Positions 17,914 through 26,318 of a stretch of DNA of 64,000 bases are shown here, piece after piece. A model generated the notes under the pieces. The model was not told where the DNA came from, did no database searches, and worked only from the letters and a program-made list of their open reading frames with translations. This stretch comes from Rhodoblastus sp. (GTDB taxonomy: Bacteria > Pseudomonadota > Alphaproteobacteria > Rhizobiales > Beijerinckiaceae): the NCBI RefSeq assembly GCF_019449565.1, contig NZ_JAGRPM010000040.1, forward strand, positions 29,411 through 93,410. The letters are read 5' to 3'. Numbering within the stretch: position 1 is the stretch's first letter; every line of letters begins with the position of its first letter. Made by a program: the position numbers and the translations under genes.

Positions 17914-17946
17914 CGGGCCGCTGCGGATGTACCAGCGGCCCGTTTT
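17914..17946 (+). terminator. Perfect terminator hairpin 1
   Basis: CGGGCCGCTG (17914-17923) and CAGCGGCCCG (17933-17942) form a perfect 10-bp stem with a 9-base loop, followed by TTTT. No gene on the plus strand ends just upstream. Confidence 0.65.
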
Positions 17947-18019
17947 AGTAAGGACCCGGCAAGCTTTCCGGCGCATCGTACAAAGACGCGGGCCAGCCTC
18001 CCGTCCCGCAACTGCTAAA

Positions 18020-18053
18020 CGCTCGCCCCGGAAGTACGGGCGGGCGTTTTTTT
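18020..18053 (+). terminator. Terminator hairpin 2 with seven-T tract
   Basis: CGCTCGCCC (18020-18028) pairs with GGGCGGGCG (18038-18046; one T-G wobble), followed by TTTTTTT. It lies about 75 bases after hairpin 1. The gene-free stretch from about 17725 could hold a short non-coding transcript ending here; I recognise no RNA family. Confidence 0.7.
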
Positions 18054-18063
18054 GTCGCCGATC

Positions 18064-18390
18064 ATGCAAAACGCTGAAACAGTCGAGAGCGAGAATCTTT
18101 TCACGAGGCCATGTCCCTTGCTCCGCTTTGCATTGATCACGGCATTTGCTCTGATTGCTCATTCGGCGCTGTCCGGGGGACTTCCGCTGAATCCCGACGT
18201 GACACAGGCGACCATCGCCACGACGATTTGCCAACCAGGTCGGACGCGGAAGGTTCGGCCTTATGTCGGGGCCATGAAATCGATCAAGGTGGAAATGCTC
18301 GCGGCCATCGGCGAACCGATCGAGCGCCGTAACCAATACGAGCTAGATCACAAAGTCCCCCTCGCGCCCGAACGGTTGCCGATCACTTAA
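18064..18390 (+). CDS. Truncated secreted HNH-like protein
   Basis: About 108 aa. A hydrophobic leader (LLRFALITAFALIAHSALS) is followed by LPLNPDVTQATIATTIC, a PGRTRKVRP motif and YELDHKVPLA. This is the pattern of small secreted proteins of Hyphomicrobiales that normally continue with LGGAP and a further His/Asn segment. Here homology stops directly after PLA and the frame ends a few codons later, over the 3' end of the opposite gene. The catalytic-like second half is missing, so it is probably non-functional. The start has no clear ribosome-binding site. Confidence 0.5.
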   Translation: MQNAETVESENLFTRPCPLLRFALITAFALIAHSALSGGLPLNPDVTQATIATTICQPGRTRKVRPYVGAMKSIKVEMLAAIGEPIERRNQYELDHKVPLAPERLPIT

Positions 18391-18907
18391 GCTCGCAAGC
18401 ATAGATCGCTTTAATTCGCGTTGTCACCCGTACGCTTGGATAACCATCGTAGAAACCAGAGATGAGGAAGGTTGCGGTTTCCCCGGGAAGAGCCGTTCCG
18501 CCAGCGGACATGACGACATCCTGCAAACTCAGATTTTGGGTGCTCATTTCGATCCGGACGACCACTTTATTGTCCAGTATGTTGTGCAGATCCCAGGTGA
18601 ATGCATTCGCATAGGCGAGAAAAGAAGCACTTGCCGAGCGAATTTTCTTCAAATCTGCGTCTGCCACCGGTTCCGGAATGCAGGCCGCAATTTGTCCGGC
18701 TAGGCCGCGTGAAGCGAGCCTGTCGTGCGCCTCCGCCTCACAATCGTCTCTGCAGCCTTTCATAAAGCTGCGGATCTCCTCGTCCTCGATGGCGGACGAG
18801 GTCAGTTTCGCCGTCAAGCAACCTCGAAAGCAGGTTTGGACTTGGGCGAACGACGTGTTTCCAAGGGCCGTAGACCCGACCATTGCAGCTAGAAGAATCG
18901 TTCGCAT
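18383..18907 (-). CDS. Secreted protein of unknown function
   Basis: 174 aa. A signal peptide is visible (MRTILLAAMVGSTALGNTSFA). Four Cys lie in the mature N-terminal part in a CFRGC...C...C arrangement, and two more occur later; disulfides are plausible in the periplasm. The C-terminal half is predicted beta-rich (VVVRIEMSTQNL, ATFLISGF, VRVTTRIKAIYAC). I do not recognise a family. It overlaps the truncated HNH-like gene tail to tail by 8 bases and is the one intact frame between several broken genes. Confidence 0.6.
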   Translation of the reverse strand: MRTILLAAMVGSTALGNTSFAQVQTCFRGCLTAKLTSSAIEDEEIRSFMKGCRDDCEAEAHDRLASRGLAGQIAACIPEPVADADLKKIRSASASFLAYANAFTWDLHNILDNKVVVRIEMSTQNLSLQDVVMSAGGTALPGETATFLISGFYDGYPSVRVTTRIKAIYACELK

Positions 18908-19052
18908 TTAGTGGCTCGCAAGATGTTGCGGGAGCACCATCAGCCGCGACGAGGGGCGACTGATAGATTGTGAGAAATTGTACGGACACCAAGGCGCGAC
19001 GGATCAGTCCCAGGACCAAGGGTCAGATCTGATCGTGGGCTGTAAGACCGCT

Positions 19053-19702
19053 GGACGTCAGCCGGATTTTCGATTCCGAAATCGTCAGGATCGTCTCGCT
19101 GAATGCGATGCCGCTGCCGCAGCAACATTTGTATCTCGCCGGTCACATCCGCCATCGCCGCCGCGCCCTTCACGGAACGTCTCGCCGACGCCATCGCGGC
19201 CTTCGAACAAGGCCTCGACAATGGCCGATCCAACAATCGCGACTTTCGCGCCGGTTTCCATCTCATTCTCCGCGAACGTGCGGCCCGCTGTTATCTGCCA
19301 TTCACGGGCCACCAGATAGTCGGTGTTGATTCCGGCAACCAGCGTCGTCCAGTTTCTGTTTCCGGCAACAAGGGGCATGGAGCGCGACAATAAGGGGGCG
19401 GCGACCTGCACATCGGTCAGTTCGCGGCGAATTGCCGCAGCGTCCTCTTCGGTCAACGTTGGCCGCGTTCCCGCTTCCAGCCTGACTCCGCCAGAATTTT
19501 GCGCCCCGGGGACGACGAACAGGAGGTTGGCGCCAAGAGTGCGGATCTTTTCGGAAACTTCCGCTTGAGCGCCTGCCCCGACCGACACCATGCAAACGAC
19601 CGCCGCCACTCCGACGACAATCCCCAACGCCGTCAACGCGCTTCGCAGCTTGTTGGCGCGCAGCGCGGTCGTCGCGATGCGCATGCTTTCCAATAGATTC
19701 AT
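19053..19702 (-). pseudogene. Decayed MacB-type ABC transporter permease
   Basis: The N-terminus is well preserved: ESMRIATTALRANKLRSALT, then LGIVVGVAAVVCMVSVGAGA and the periplasmic MacB_PCD region down to GVGETFRE. The frame then derails. In another frame (about 19149-19053) a short MacB segment reappears: VTGEIQMLLRQRHRI, then DDFGIENPADV. The stretch between them and all C-terminal membrane helices are missing. The start codon overlaps the stop of the ATPase remnant (ATGA), showing the former operon. Confidence 0.8.
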
Positions 19703-19825
19703 AGTTTTTCGCTCAGGATAAGATCGTTCGGTTTCGGTCCCTCATTCGGCGCGGCGTCATCCTTAATGATCTTCCCGTCATGCAAGGTGATCTGCCGTTC
19801 AACGCGCCGCGCGACCTCAGCGCCA
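19699..19825 (-). pseudogene. C-terminal remnant of a MacB-type ABC ATPase
   Basis: About 40 codons, EVARRVERQITLHDGKII through LILSEKL and stop, match the end of LolD/MacB-type ATPases. The Walker motifs are gone. It overlaps the permease remnant by ATGA. Confidence 0.65.
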
Positions 19826-19988
19826 TGCTGCCTGGGTCTTCCACCCCTGCATCATGCAGGGCGAGCCGCATTCGCGCTGTTCCCTCGAAACCGCGTCACT
19901 CCCGCCTTCAAGTCGACCCACGGCCTGTGCTATTGTTCGAAGATTACGGCAATTCATGTCCTTGACCTGCGCCCTGATCGGATTCCGC

Positions 19989-20693
19989 ATGGCACAAATA
20001 GCCGATGTCATCGCACATTTGCGTCAGGTCGATTTATTCCAGAATTGCGAGGAAGATGCACTCGCGCGCGTTGCGGCCGCCGCGAAGGAGCGGCGTTTCA
20101 TCCCCGGGCAGACGATTTTTTTGCGCGGCGATGACACTGACCTTGCGATCTTCATCGTCAGGTCGGGACGTGTGCGCCTCTCCGTCAACACTGTGGAAGG
20201 ACGCGAACTCACCATCCGCCACGTTGGCGCAGGAGCCGTCTTTGGTGAAATTTCGCTGATCGACGACGGCCCGCGTACGGCCGACGCCACTGCAATGACC
20301 AATTGCGCGCTGACGACCGTTTCTCGGGCGCAATTCCAGAAAATCCTGCTCGATGACGCCGGATTCGCCAATGCATTGCTGCGCGGCCTTTGCGCTCGTC
20401 TGCGCAATACGACCGAACAGCTCGAAGCGGTCGCCCTCATGCCGCTTGAACAACGCTTGGCGCGGATTTTCCTGCACCTGGCGATCGCGACCAACGCCGA
20501 TGCGCGACGCGTGACCATCAAGTTCGAAATGTCGCAGGGCGAGCTCGCCAATCTGGTCGCGGCCAGCCGGCCCAAGGTGAACCAGATCCTGGTCGCATGG
20601 GACAGCGCCGCCGTCGCCTCGCGCACGCCGCACGGCCTTCTCGTCGACGTGCATGCCCTTCAGGAAATCGCCGACGGCCGCGACAATGCGTAG
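19989..20693 (+). CDS. Crp/Fnr-family transcriptional regulator
   Basis: 234 aa from ATG 19989 (MAQIADVIAHL); upstream in-frame starts run into the macAB debris. The cNMP-binding domain (about 8-125) contains FIPGQTIFLRGDDTDLAIF and the cassette FGEISLIDDGPRTADA. The C-terminal winged helix (about 150-225) has MSQGELANLVAASRPKVNQIL. There is no Fnr-type Cys cluster. The gene ends inside the start of the CHASE2 cyclase (8-base overlap), so the two are almost certainly translated together. This regulator is a likely receptor for that cyclase's product. Confidence 0.9.
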   Translation: MAQIADVIAHLRQVDLFQNCEEDALARVAAAAKERRFIPGQTIFLRGDDTDLAIFIVRSGRVRLSVNTVEGRELTIRHVGAGAVFGEISLIDDGPRTADATAMTNCALTTVSRAQFQKILLDDAGFANALLRGLCARLRNTTEQLEAVALMPLEQRLARIFLHLAIATNADARRVTIKFEMSQGELANLVAASRPKVNQILVAWDSAAVASRTPHGLLVDVHALQEIADGRDNA

Positions 20694-22740
20694 GCCGACC
20701 TCCTATGACGCCAACGCCCTGCCCGCGCTCGCCGGCGCGCTTGCGGTGGCGTTATTCGTGGCGCTGTTGGTCCTCGATCCGGCCCGGCTCGCAACGCTCG
20801 CCCGCGAACGCGCCTTCGATCTCCTTTACGCCGCCTTTCCGCGCGAAGATGCAACGGCCAAGGTCGTCGTGATCGACATTGACAGGGCGACGCTCTCGCG
20901 TTTCGGCGGGTGGCCGCTGCCACGCGCGAAGCTTGCCCTTATCGTCGATAAGCTCGCCTTCGCGCGCGCAAAAGCCGTCGCAATCGACATTTATTTCGAT
21001 GGCCCTGACCGCGACTCGCCACGAGCCCTGGCCACTAAACTGTCAGGGCTTCCCGGCGGCGAAGCCGTTCGGCCGCTGGCCGACGCCATGCCCGACACCG
21101 ATCAGTTTTTCGCGGGCTCCCTGCGCAAGGCGCCGAGCGTTCTTGGCGCGCTCGCCGCGCCGGGAGGGCCGCCGCCGGCTTTCAACCCGATTGGCGGCGG
21201 CCAGCCCGATCCCGGCTTGGCGACAATGGTCGACGGCTTCAGCGGTCCCTATCCGCCACTCGCCGACGCGGCGCTGGGCCTGGGCGTGCAGTCCTTGTTC
21301 GGCGAGGACGGCGGTCTGGTGCGGCGTGTTCCGCTGCTGTTCGTTTCGCAGGGTCAAATTGCGCCAAGCCTGGCGCTGGAGACCGCACGCATCGCAGAGG
21401 GCGCAGCGATGATCGACCTCGACTCGCCGCGGCGCGTTGTTCTTGGCGGCCGTTCGGCGACGCTCGATCCGGGCGGCGCCATGCGCATCCATTGGTCCGC
21501 GCACTCCCATTGGCGCAACCGAACCCTCTCGGCAAGCGATCTGCTCGACGACAGGATTGTCGACGCGCGACTGGCGGACGCGACGGCCCTGATCGGTTCG
21601 AGCGCGCCGCAGGCGGGAGCCCTCAGATCGACATCCTCCCATGTCTTGACGTCGTCCGTGCAAATTGAGGCGGAGGCGGTCGAGCAATTGCTCGACGGAA
21701 CCGCGCCGCACGAGCCGCACGCCGCGCTGGCGCTTACGGTCGCGGCTTCGGCGCTGCTGGGATTGGCCAGCGTCGGCCTGATGCTTTTTCGCGGTCCGGC
21801 CTTCGGCTTTGCGGCGTTAGCGGGCTTGATCCTGGCCTGGTTCGCCACGGTCGCCACCGTCTTTCTCAACGCGCATTTGCTGTTGAACCCGGCGGCGCCG
21901 ACCGCCGCGGCCTTCATCGGCGGCAATGTCGCCGCCAGCGTCGCCTTCGCGCGCACAAGGCGTCTGAAGGCGCTGATCAGTCAGCGCTTCGAACAATATC
22001 TCGCGCCCCACGTGGTGCGAGCCATCGTCGCAAATCCGGAAAGACTCAAACGAGAAGGCGAGATGCGGGTCGTCACCGCCCTTTTCACCGACATCGAGGA
22101 TTTTACGAGGCTGACGACGCAGCTGGAGCCGAAGGCGCTGATCGCGTTGCTCGACCCTTATTTCGACGGAGTCTGCCGCATCATCATCGACAACGGCGGC
22201 ATGATCGATCTGATCGTCGGAGACGCCGTGCACGCATTTTTCAACATGCCGCTCGATATGGAAGATCACGCCGATCGCGCGGTGGCCTGCGCCATGGCGA
22301 TAATCGATTTCACCCAGACGTTTCGGAGCGCATCCATGCCCGCAGCGGCGGGATTTGGGAGGACCAGGATCGGCGTCGAAACCGGCAGGGCCATTGTGGG
22401 CGACGTGGGCGGCGAGCGCCGACTGAACTACACGGCGCATGGCGGCGTCTCCAACGCCGCTGCCCGGCTCGAGGCGGCCAACAAGGAATTCGGTTCCAGC
22501 ATCTGTATTGGCCCGGGCGCCGCCGGCGCAATCAGACGGACGCGCCTCGTCGCAATCGGGAAAACGCAATTGCGCGGCTTCAGCGCATCCGTCGAAGTCT
22601 ATACGCCGGAAGCTCTTGATACGCGGGAGGGTCTTGATAAGCGGGAAGGCCTTAGCGTCACTCCACCGACGCCAGAGCCGCGTCAATCCTCGCCTGCCCC
22701 CAAAGCTTGCCCGGAGTCGGCGCCGCCCCGGGCGCCTTGA
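20686..22740 (+). CDS. CHASE2-domain membrane adenylate/guanylate cyclase
   Basis: 684 aa. ATG 20686 overlaps the Crp gene; ATG 20653 is possible. An N-terminal helix (ALAGALAVALFVALLVL) leads to a large extracytoplasmic CHASE2 domain (about 40-335; VVVIDIDRATLSRFGGWPLP). Three membrane helices (about 345-425) precede the cyclase domain (about 455-620). Metal Asps are in LFTDIEDFTR and LIVGDAVHAFF, and the Asn/Arg pair is in VSNAAARLE, so it should be active. The tail is Pro-rich. CHASE2 senses an unknown periplasmic signal. The FecR-domain protein encoded convergently, overlapping by 83 bases, is a common companion and possible partner. Confidence 0.92.
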   Translation: MRRPTSYDANALPALAGALAVALFVALLVLDPARLATLARERAFDLLYAAFPREDATAKVVVIDIDRATLSRFGGWPLPRAKLALIVDKLAFARAKAVAIDIYFDGPDRDSPRALATKLSGLPGGEAVRPLADAMPDTDQFFAGSLRKAPSVLGALAAPGGPPPAFNPIGGGQPDPGLATMVDGFSGPYPPLADAALGLGVQSLFGEDGGLVRRVPLLFVSQGQIAPSLALETARIAEGAAMIDLDSPRRVVLGGRSATLDPGGAMRIHWSAHSHWRNRTLSASDLLDDRIVDARLADATALIGSSAPQAGALRSTSSHVLTSSVQIEAEAVEQLLDGTAPHEPHAALALTVAASALLGLASVGLMLFRGPAFGFAALAGLILAWFATVATVFLNAHLLLNPAAPTAAAFIGGNVAASVAFARTRRLKALISQRFEQYLAPHVVRAIVANPERLKREGEMRVVTALFTDIEDFTRLTTQLEPKALIALLDPYFDGVCRIIIDNGGMIDLIVGDAVHAFFNMPLDMEDHADRAVACAMAIIDFTQTFRSASMPAAAGFGRTRIGVETGRAIVGDVGGERRLNYTAHGGVSNAAARLEAANKEFGSSICIGPGAAGAIRRTRLVAIGKTQLRGFSASVEVYTPEALDTREGLDKREGLSVTPPTPEPRQSSPAPKACPESAPPRAP

Positions 22741-23260
22741 TATCGGCGCCCTCGCCAGCCTTCAACGTCACCGAACCGCGGCGCGTGCGCACGATTACGA
22801 CGCCGTCTCGGACGAAAATTCCGAACACGCCCTTGCTGGGCCCGGCGAAAAAGGTGGTGCCACGGGCTGCGAGCAGAGCGAATGGCGATGTCAACTGGAA
22901 ATCCGGTTCAGCGCCTGAACCGCGTTCGATCAAGGCCGGACCATTCTGAAGCGTGACAGTGGCGGCGACGCCGGGAACGATGCGGCTGATTTCGAGCCTC
23001 GCCTTGGCGCCGAGACGAATACGTGTCGCCGCGCCGAGGCGCAGATCGAGCCGCGACGGCTCCTCGCCTGTCGTCGCCACGTCGCGAAGCAATATATCGA
23101 CACCCTCTTGCGCCGCGAGCCGATCGCGACCGCGATCAAGAAACGCCTCGCCCTGCGAAAAACCGATCCTCCCGACCGCCGCGTCCGCTCGCGCCGCGCC
23201 TGCGAGAACGAAGCCCGTCGTCCACGCGCATGCGCCGGTCAGAACGACACGTCGGCTCAT
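22658..23260 (-). CDS. Exported FecR-domain protein
   Basis: About 200 aa from MSRRVVLTG, chosen because it begins a Tat-like or Sec signal (SRRVVL, hydrophobic core, ARADA). A longer start at 23341 exists. A FecR domain covers about 60-165 (GEEPSRLDLRLGAATRIRLG, then SPFALLAARGTTFFAG). There is no anti-sigma N-terminal domain and no membrane helix after the signal, so it is a free periplasmic FecR-like protein, not a classical FecR regulator. The 3' end overlaps the CHASE2 cyclase gene by 83 bases on the opposite strand. Confidence 0.85.
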   Translation of the reverse strand: MSRRVVLTGACAWTTGFVLAGAARADAAVGRIGFSQGEAFLDRGRDRLAAQEGVDILLRDVATTGEEPSRLDLRLGAATRIRLGAKARLEISRIVPGVAATVTLQNGPALIERGSGAEPDFQLTSPFALLAARGTTFFAGPSKGVFGIFVRDGVVIVRTRRGSVTLKAGEGADIKAPGAAPTPGKLWGQARIDAALASVE

Positions 23261-23543
23261 ATCGTCGGCGGCCGCGCGCCGGAGGACGCTGCCTTCGGCG
23301 CAGCCGGAACCAGCATTGAGGTTGGAGGGCGCATAGATCATGTATCACCCCGGCGAAAGATCGGCGAATGTCCCGGCGGAAGGGCCGGAAAAAAGCGCCT
23401 TACATCGTGAGACCGACCGCGAAATGTGTCAACTGAATGGCTCGGCTGATGATCCGGCCTGCGCCGCCCGACGATGTCTCCTGCGTATATCCCAGCCCGG
23501 ACCGGAGCCGCCCGGCTTCAGCTTTCCTCCCTTCGTCGGCCCC

Positions 23544-24233
23544 TCACACTCGATTGAGTTGGCGCAAAAGATTCGCCCGCGCCGGCCCCTCGAAGACGTC
23601 GGCGAGCGTGGGCGACCAAAAGATGCGCGGCGTTCCGATAAAACGGCGCAGGAAGGCCAGCCTGCCGGCGTCCCGATCCTCATCGGTCAGATGCTTCGCC
23701 TCGCGACGCAGCGCGGCCGTATCGCGCTCAAACGCCGTCGCCGTTCCGCCGAGCGGCGTCAGATCGAGATCCAGCGCCCAAATTCGCGCGCGGTCGCGCA
23801 AGCTTGCGCCGGCCATTTTTTCGTCGCCGCTCGCGCAAGTCCCGTATTCCTTTTCGCGATAGCCGAGATGGTCGCGCGTCGCCAGGATCGTCTCGGCGAC
23901 CCATCGGCGATCTTCTTCGTTCAGCGCCGAGCGGGCGCTGGCGCGCATCCAGACTTCCGCCGACCGCTCCTCGTTATCGCGCTTACTGCTGTCATAGACG
24001 CAATCATGATAGGCGATTGCACAAGCGACCAAGGTTTCTATCCCCGGCGCGACCAAGCCTTCCGCCGCGGCGAAGCGGCGATGGGTACGCCAAAGCTGCG
24101 CTAGATGCGACTTGCCGTGATAGAAGCGATCCCCTTCCGCCATCATCGAAAACAGTTCCGACTTGGCGTCCCCATCGACAGGAACATGAGCGAGCAGTGC
24201 GGCAAAATCCTTCGGATCGGCGTCGCCCGTCAT
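23544..24233 (-). CDS. HD-superfamily predicted metal-dependent hydrolase, copy 2
   Basis: 229 aa. The start ATG overlaps the patatin stop (ATGA at 24230-24233), showing translational coupling; a longer in-frame start at 24341 lies inside the patatin gene and is unlikely. HD-type ligands: RFYHGKSHL, AYHDCVYD and, near the end of the domain, ALDLDLTPLGG. It corresponds to copy 1 (YHTWRH, WHDAVYD, DLDLGSL). The substrate is unknown. The coupled patatin upstream suggests both act in one cNMP-controlled process. Confidence 0.85.
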   Translation of the reverse strand: MTGDADPKDFAALLAHVPVDGDAKSELFSMMAEGDRFYHGKSHLAQLWRTHRRFAAAEGLVAPGIETLVACAIAYHDCVYDSSKRDNEERSAEVWMRASARSALNEEDRRWVAETILATRDHLGYREKEYGTCASGDEKMAGASLRDRARIWALDLDLTPLGGTATAFERDTAALRREAKHLTDEDRDAGRLAFLRRFIGTPRIFWSPTLADVFEGPARANLLRQLNRV

Positions 24234-26089
24234 TGCGCGTTGCTCCCCGCGCGACGAACGTCCCTGTCGGAGAGGCGTAGCATGGCCGCCAAGGCCGGAT
24301 CGCTCTGCGCGCGAAGCTTTTCGATTATGGTGAGGGCCCATTCATAGGACGCGTCGAGCACTTCGGCGTGTTGATCCCAGTTCATGAAGTTCGAGCCCTT
24401 GAATGCGGGCGGGCGCAGGACTAGCGCGAGAGGATCGTCGCTGTCCTGCAGGTGATGGCGATTGCCGAAAATGCTGCGCTGGATAACGCCGGCGGGGCTC
24501 GGACAGGCTGGGAGCCGCTTCCCGCCCGACAGGGAATTGAACGCGCGCGCCAGCAAAGCGCGTCGTCCCGGGATGGAATCGTAGTCGAAATCGAAGACGC
24601 AATGCTCTCTCGGACGAAGATCGACGATCAGATTGGGGCCGCTCTTGAGCGAATTCATCGCCGCGACGGGGACATTATCCATAACGCCGCCATCGACCAG
24701 CATGTGGCCCGCCGCGTCGAAAAACGGCGGCAAGACTCCCGGAATCGCGCAGGAAGCTCGAATGGCCTGCCACAGCGGGCCTTCGCGCATCACCCGCATG
24801 GCGTAGGTCGAGAGGTCCGCTGCGACCGCGAAATAGGGCTTCCAGACATCCTCGATCGCGCCGACGCCATAGCGCAAACGAAGCTCCTCGTCGAACACCT
24901 CGTGATCGAGCAAGCCATAGCGGGGAAAGGTCCAGCGCTTCAATGCGCGGCGCCGCACAAACATTTCCTTCATCGCGGCCTTGATCTCATCCGGCTCCAT
25001 CAGCAGCGAAAAAGCTGCGGCCATCGCCGAGCCGACGCTGGCGCCGCCGTGAATATCGAATGCGACGCCGCTCTCGCGAAACGCCCGAAAAATCCCGACA
25101 TGCGCGGGCCCAAAGGCGCCGCCGCCGCCAGCGACATAGCCGATGGCCTGCCCCGCTAGAAATCGTCCGAGGCTGTGGAAATCGTCGTCGTCCTGCAACG
25201 CGACGTGATGCGTCATGAAGACGTCGCGCTGGCGCAGCCAGGTCGCGCTTGGCGATGCGTAAGCGCCACGACGCGCCACGACGCGGATCAGGCGCCGCCG
25301 CGCCTTCGGAAACAGCTCCAAGGCCAAGCTTTCGACGGGATTGAGCGCCTCAGGCGATCCGCCCGCGACGAGCAGAACCTGATCGCATGAGCGCAGCACA
25401 GCTTGCGTCCACTCGGTCAAGTCAAAGTCGGCGACGCAAACGACGAGATCGTGGCTGCGCTCGACGTCCGCAAGCCAATTCTCCAGATCGTGACGATCGA
25501 GGGTTCGTCCCCCAAAATACGCGGCGGCGGCGCTTCCTGTCAGGAAGCCGGCGCGCGCTCGAGAGGAAATTTCCTCGCGAAGCCTCTGGACAAAATCGGG
25601 GCAAATATCATCGGAACCCGCCGGGATAATCGCCGCCATGCGCAACGGGTTGAGCGGACGCGCCTTCTCGCTGTCCCGCACATTGGACGCAAGACGAACG
25701 AGACGCTTGCCGAGCGCACGCGTCACGGCGCGAAGAATTTCCGGAACCCGCGCGGTCAGCGAGTCGAACTCGTCACGATTGATTTCGAGAACTTCCGAAT
25801 CTCGCGCGGCAATCACGAAGGCTGTCCGTGGGGCACCGGCGAAAAAGCCGATTTCGCCGATCAACTGTCCAGCGGTGATTTCCGCCACAGGCTGCGTATC
25901 AGGTCCATGCTTGACTTCGAACAGACCGAAATTGACGATGTAAAGCGTCTCGGCAAGCGAATCTTGTTCGATGAGAACCTCGCCGCGCGCTACTCGGCGG
26001 ATGCGCATGGCCTTTCTGATCTCGGCCAGCTCCCTTGGGCCCAGATCGGCCCGGAAACCCTGTTCGTCGGGCCGATCCACGGGACTCAT
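24230..26089 (-). CDS. Cyclic-nucleotide-binding patatin-like protein, copy 2
   Basis: 619 aa, the same length and architecture as copy 1. The cNMP domain (about 15-130) has the cassette LIGEIGFFAGAPRTAFV (Arg88). The middle region has VVCVADFDLTEW. In the patatin domain (about 315-500) the nucleophile is Ser351 in GGASVGS and the Asp is Asp466 in VDGGVMDN. The oxyanion loop reads GGGGAFG: the conserved Arg is Phe326. Catalysis may therefore be weakened compared with copy 1. It is first in a two-gene unit with HD copy 2. Confidence 0.9.
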   Translation of the reverse strand: MSPVDRPDEQGFRADLGPRELAEIRKAMRIRRVARGEVLIEQDSLAETLYIVNFGLFEVKHGPDTQPVAEITAGQLIGEIGFFAGAPRTAFVIAARDSEVLEINRDEFDSLTARVPEILRAVTRALGKRLVRLASNVRDSEKARPLNPLRMAAIIPAGSDDICPDFVQRLREEISSRARAGFLTGSAAAAYFGGRTLDRHDLENWLADVERSHDLVVCVADFDLTEWTQAVLRSCDQVLLVAGGSPEALNPVESLALELFPKARRRLIRVVARRGAYASPSATWLRQRDVFMTHHVALQDDDDFHSLGRFLAGQAIGYVAGGGGAFGPAHVGIFRAFRESGVAFDIHGGASVGSAMAAAFSLLMEPDEIKAAMKEMFVRRRALKRWTFPRYGLLDHEVFDEELRLRYGVGAIEDVWKPYFAVAADLSTYAMRVMREGPLWQAIRASCAIPGVLPPFFDAAGHMLVDGGVMDNVPVAAMNSLKSGPNLIVDLRPREHCVFDFDYDSIPGRRALLARAFNSLSGGKRLPACPSPAGVIQRSIFGNRHHLQDSDDPLALVLRPPAFKGSNFMNWDQHAEVLDASYEWALTIIEKLRAQSDPALAAMLRLSDRDVRRAGSNAQ

Positions 26090-26257
26090 GCTTCAGTTTC
26101 CTTTTTTGAACCCTATTCCGCACTGCCGTTTTTCATGCGGTCAAGCCTCGCCAAACCGACAACGCCATCGCGCGCGCAAGTTTCCATTCTGGCGCCCAAC
26201 CGCTATCGATTGCGCGACATTTGCCGCGCGGAAGGACATGACGCGAAGTCGAGAGCG

Positions 26258-26286
26258 AGCGCCCGCGGCGTCTGGCCGCGGGCGCT
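26258..26286. terminator. Perfect 12-bp hairpin after the Ala/Gly-repeat gene
   Basis: AGCGCCCGCGGC (26258-26269) pairs perfectly with GCCGCGGGCGCT (26275-26286). It lies 33 bases after the stop of the minus-strand repeat gene and before the patatin promoter. The T-rich flank (CTTTGTT) is on the plus side. Confidence 0.6.
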
Positions 26287-26318
26287 CTTTGTTGGCGATG
26301 TTTTCGGCAGCGGTCCAG

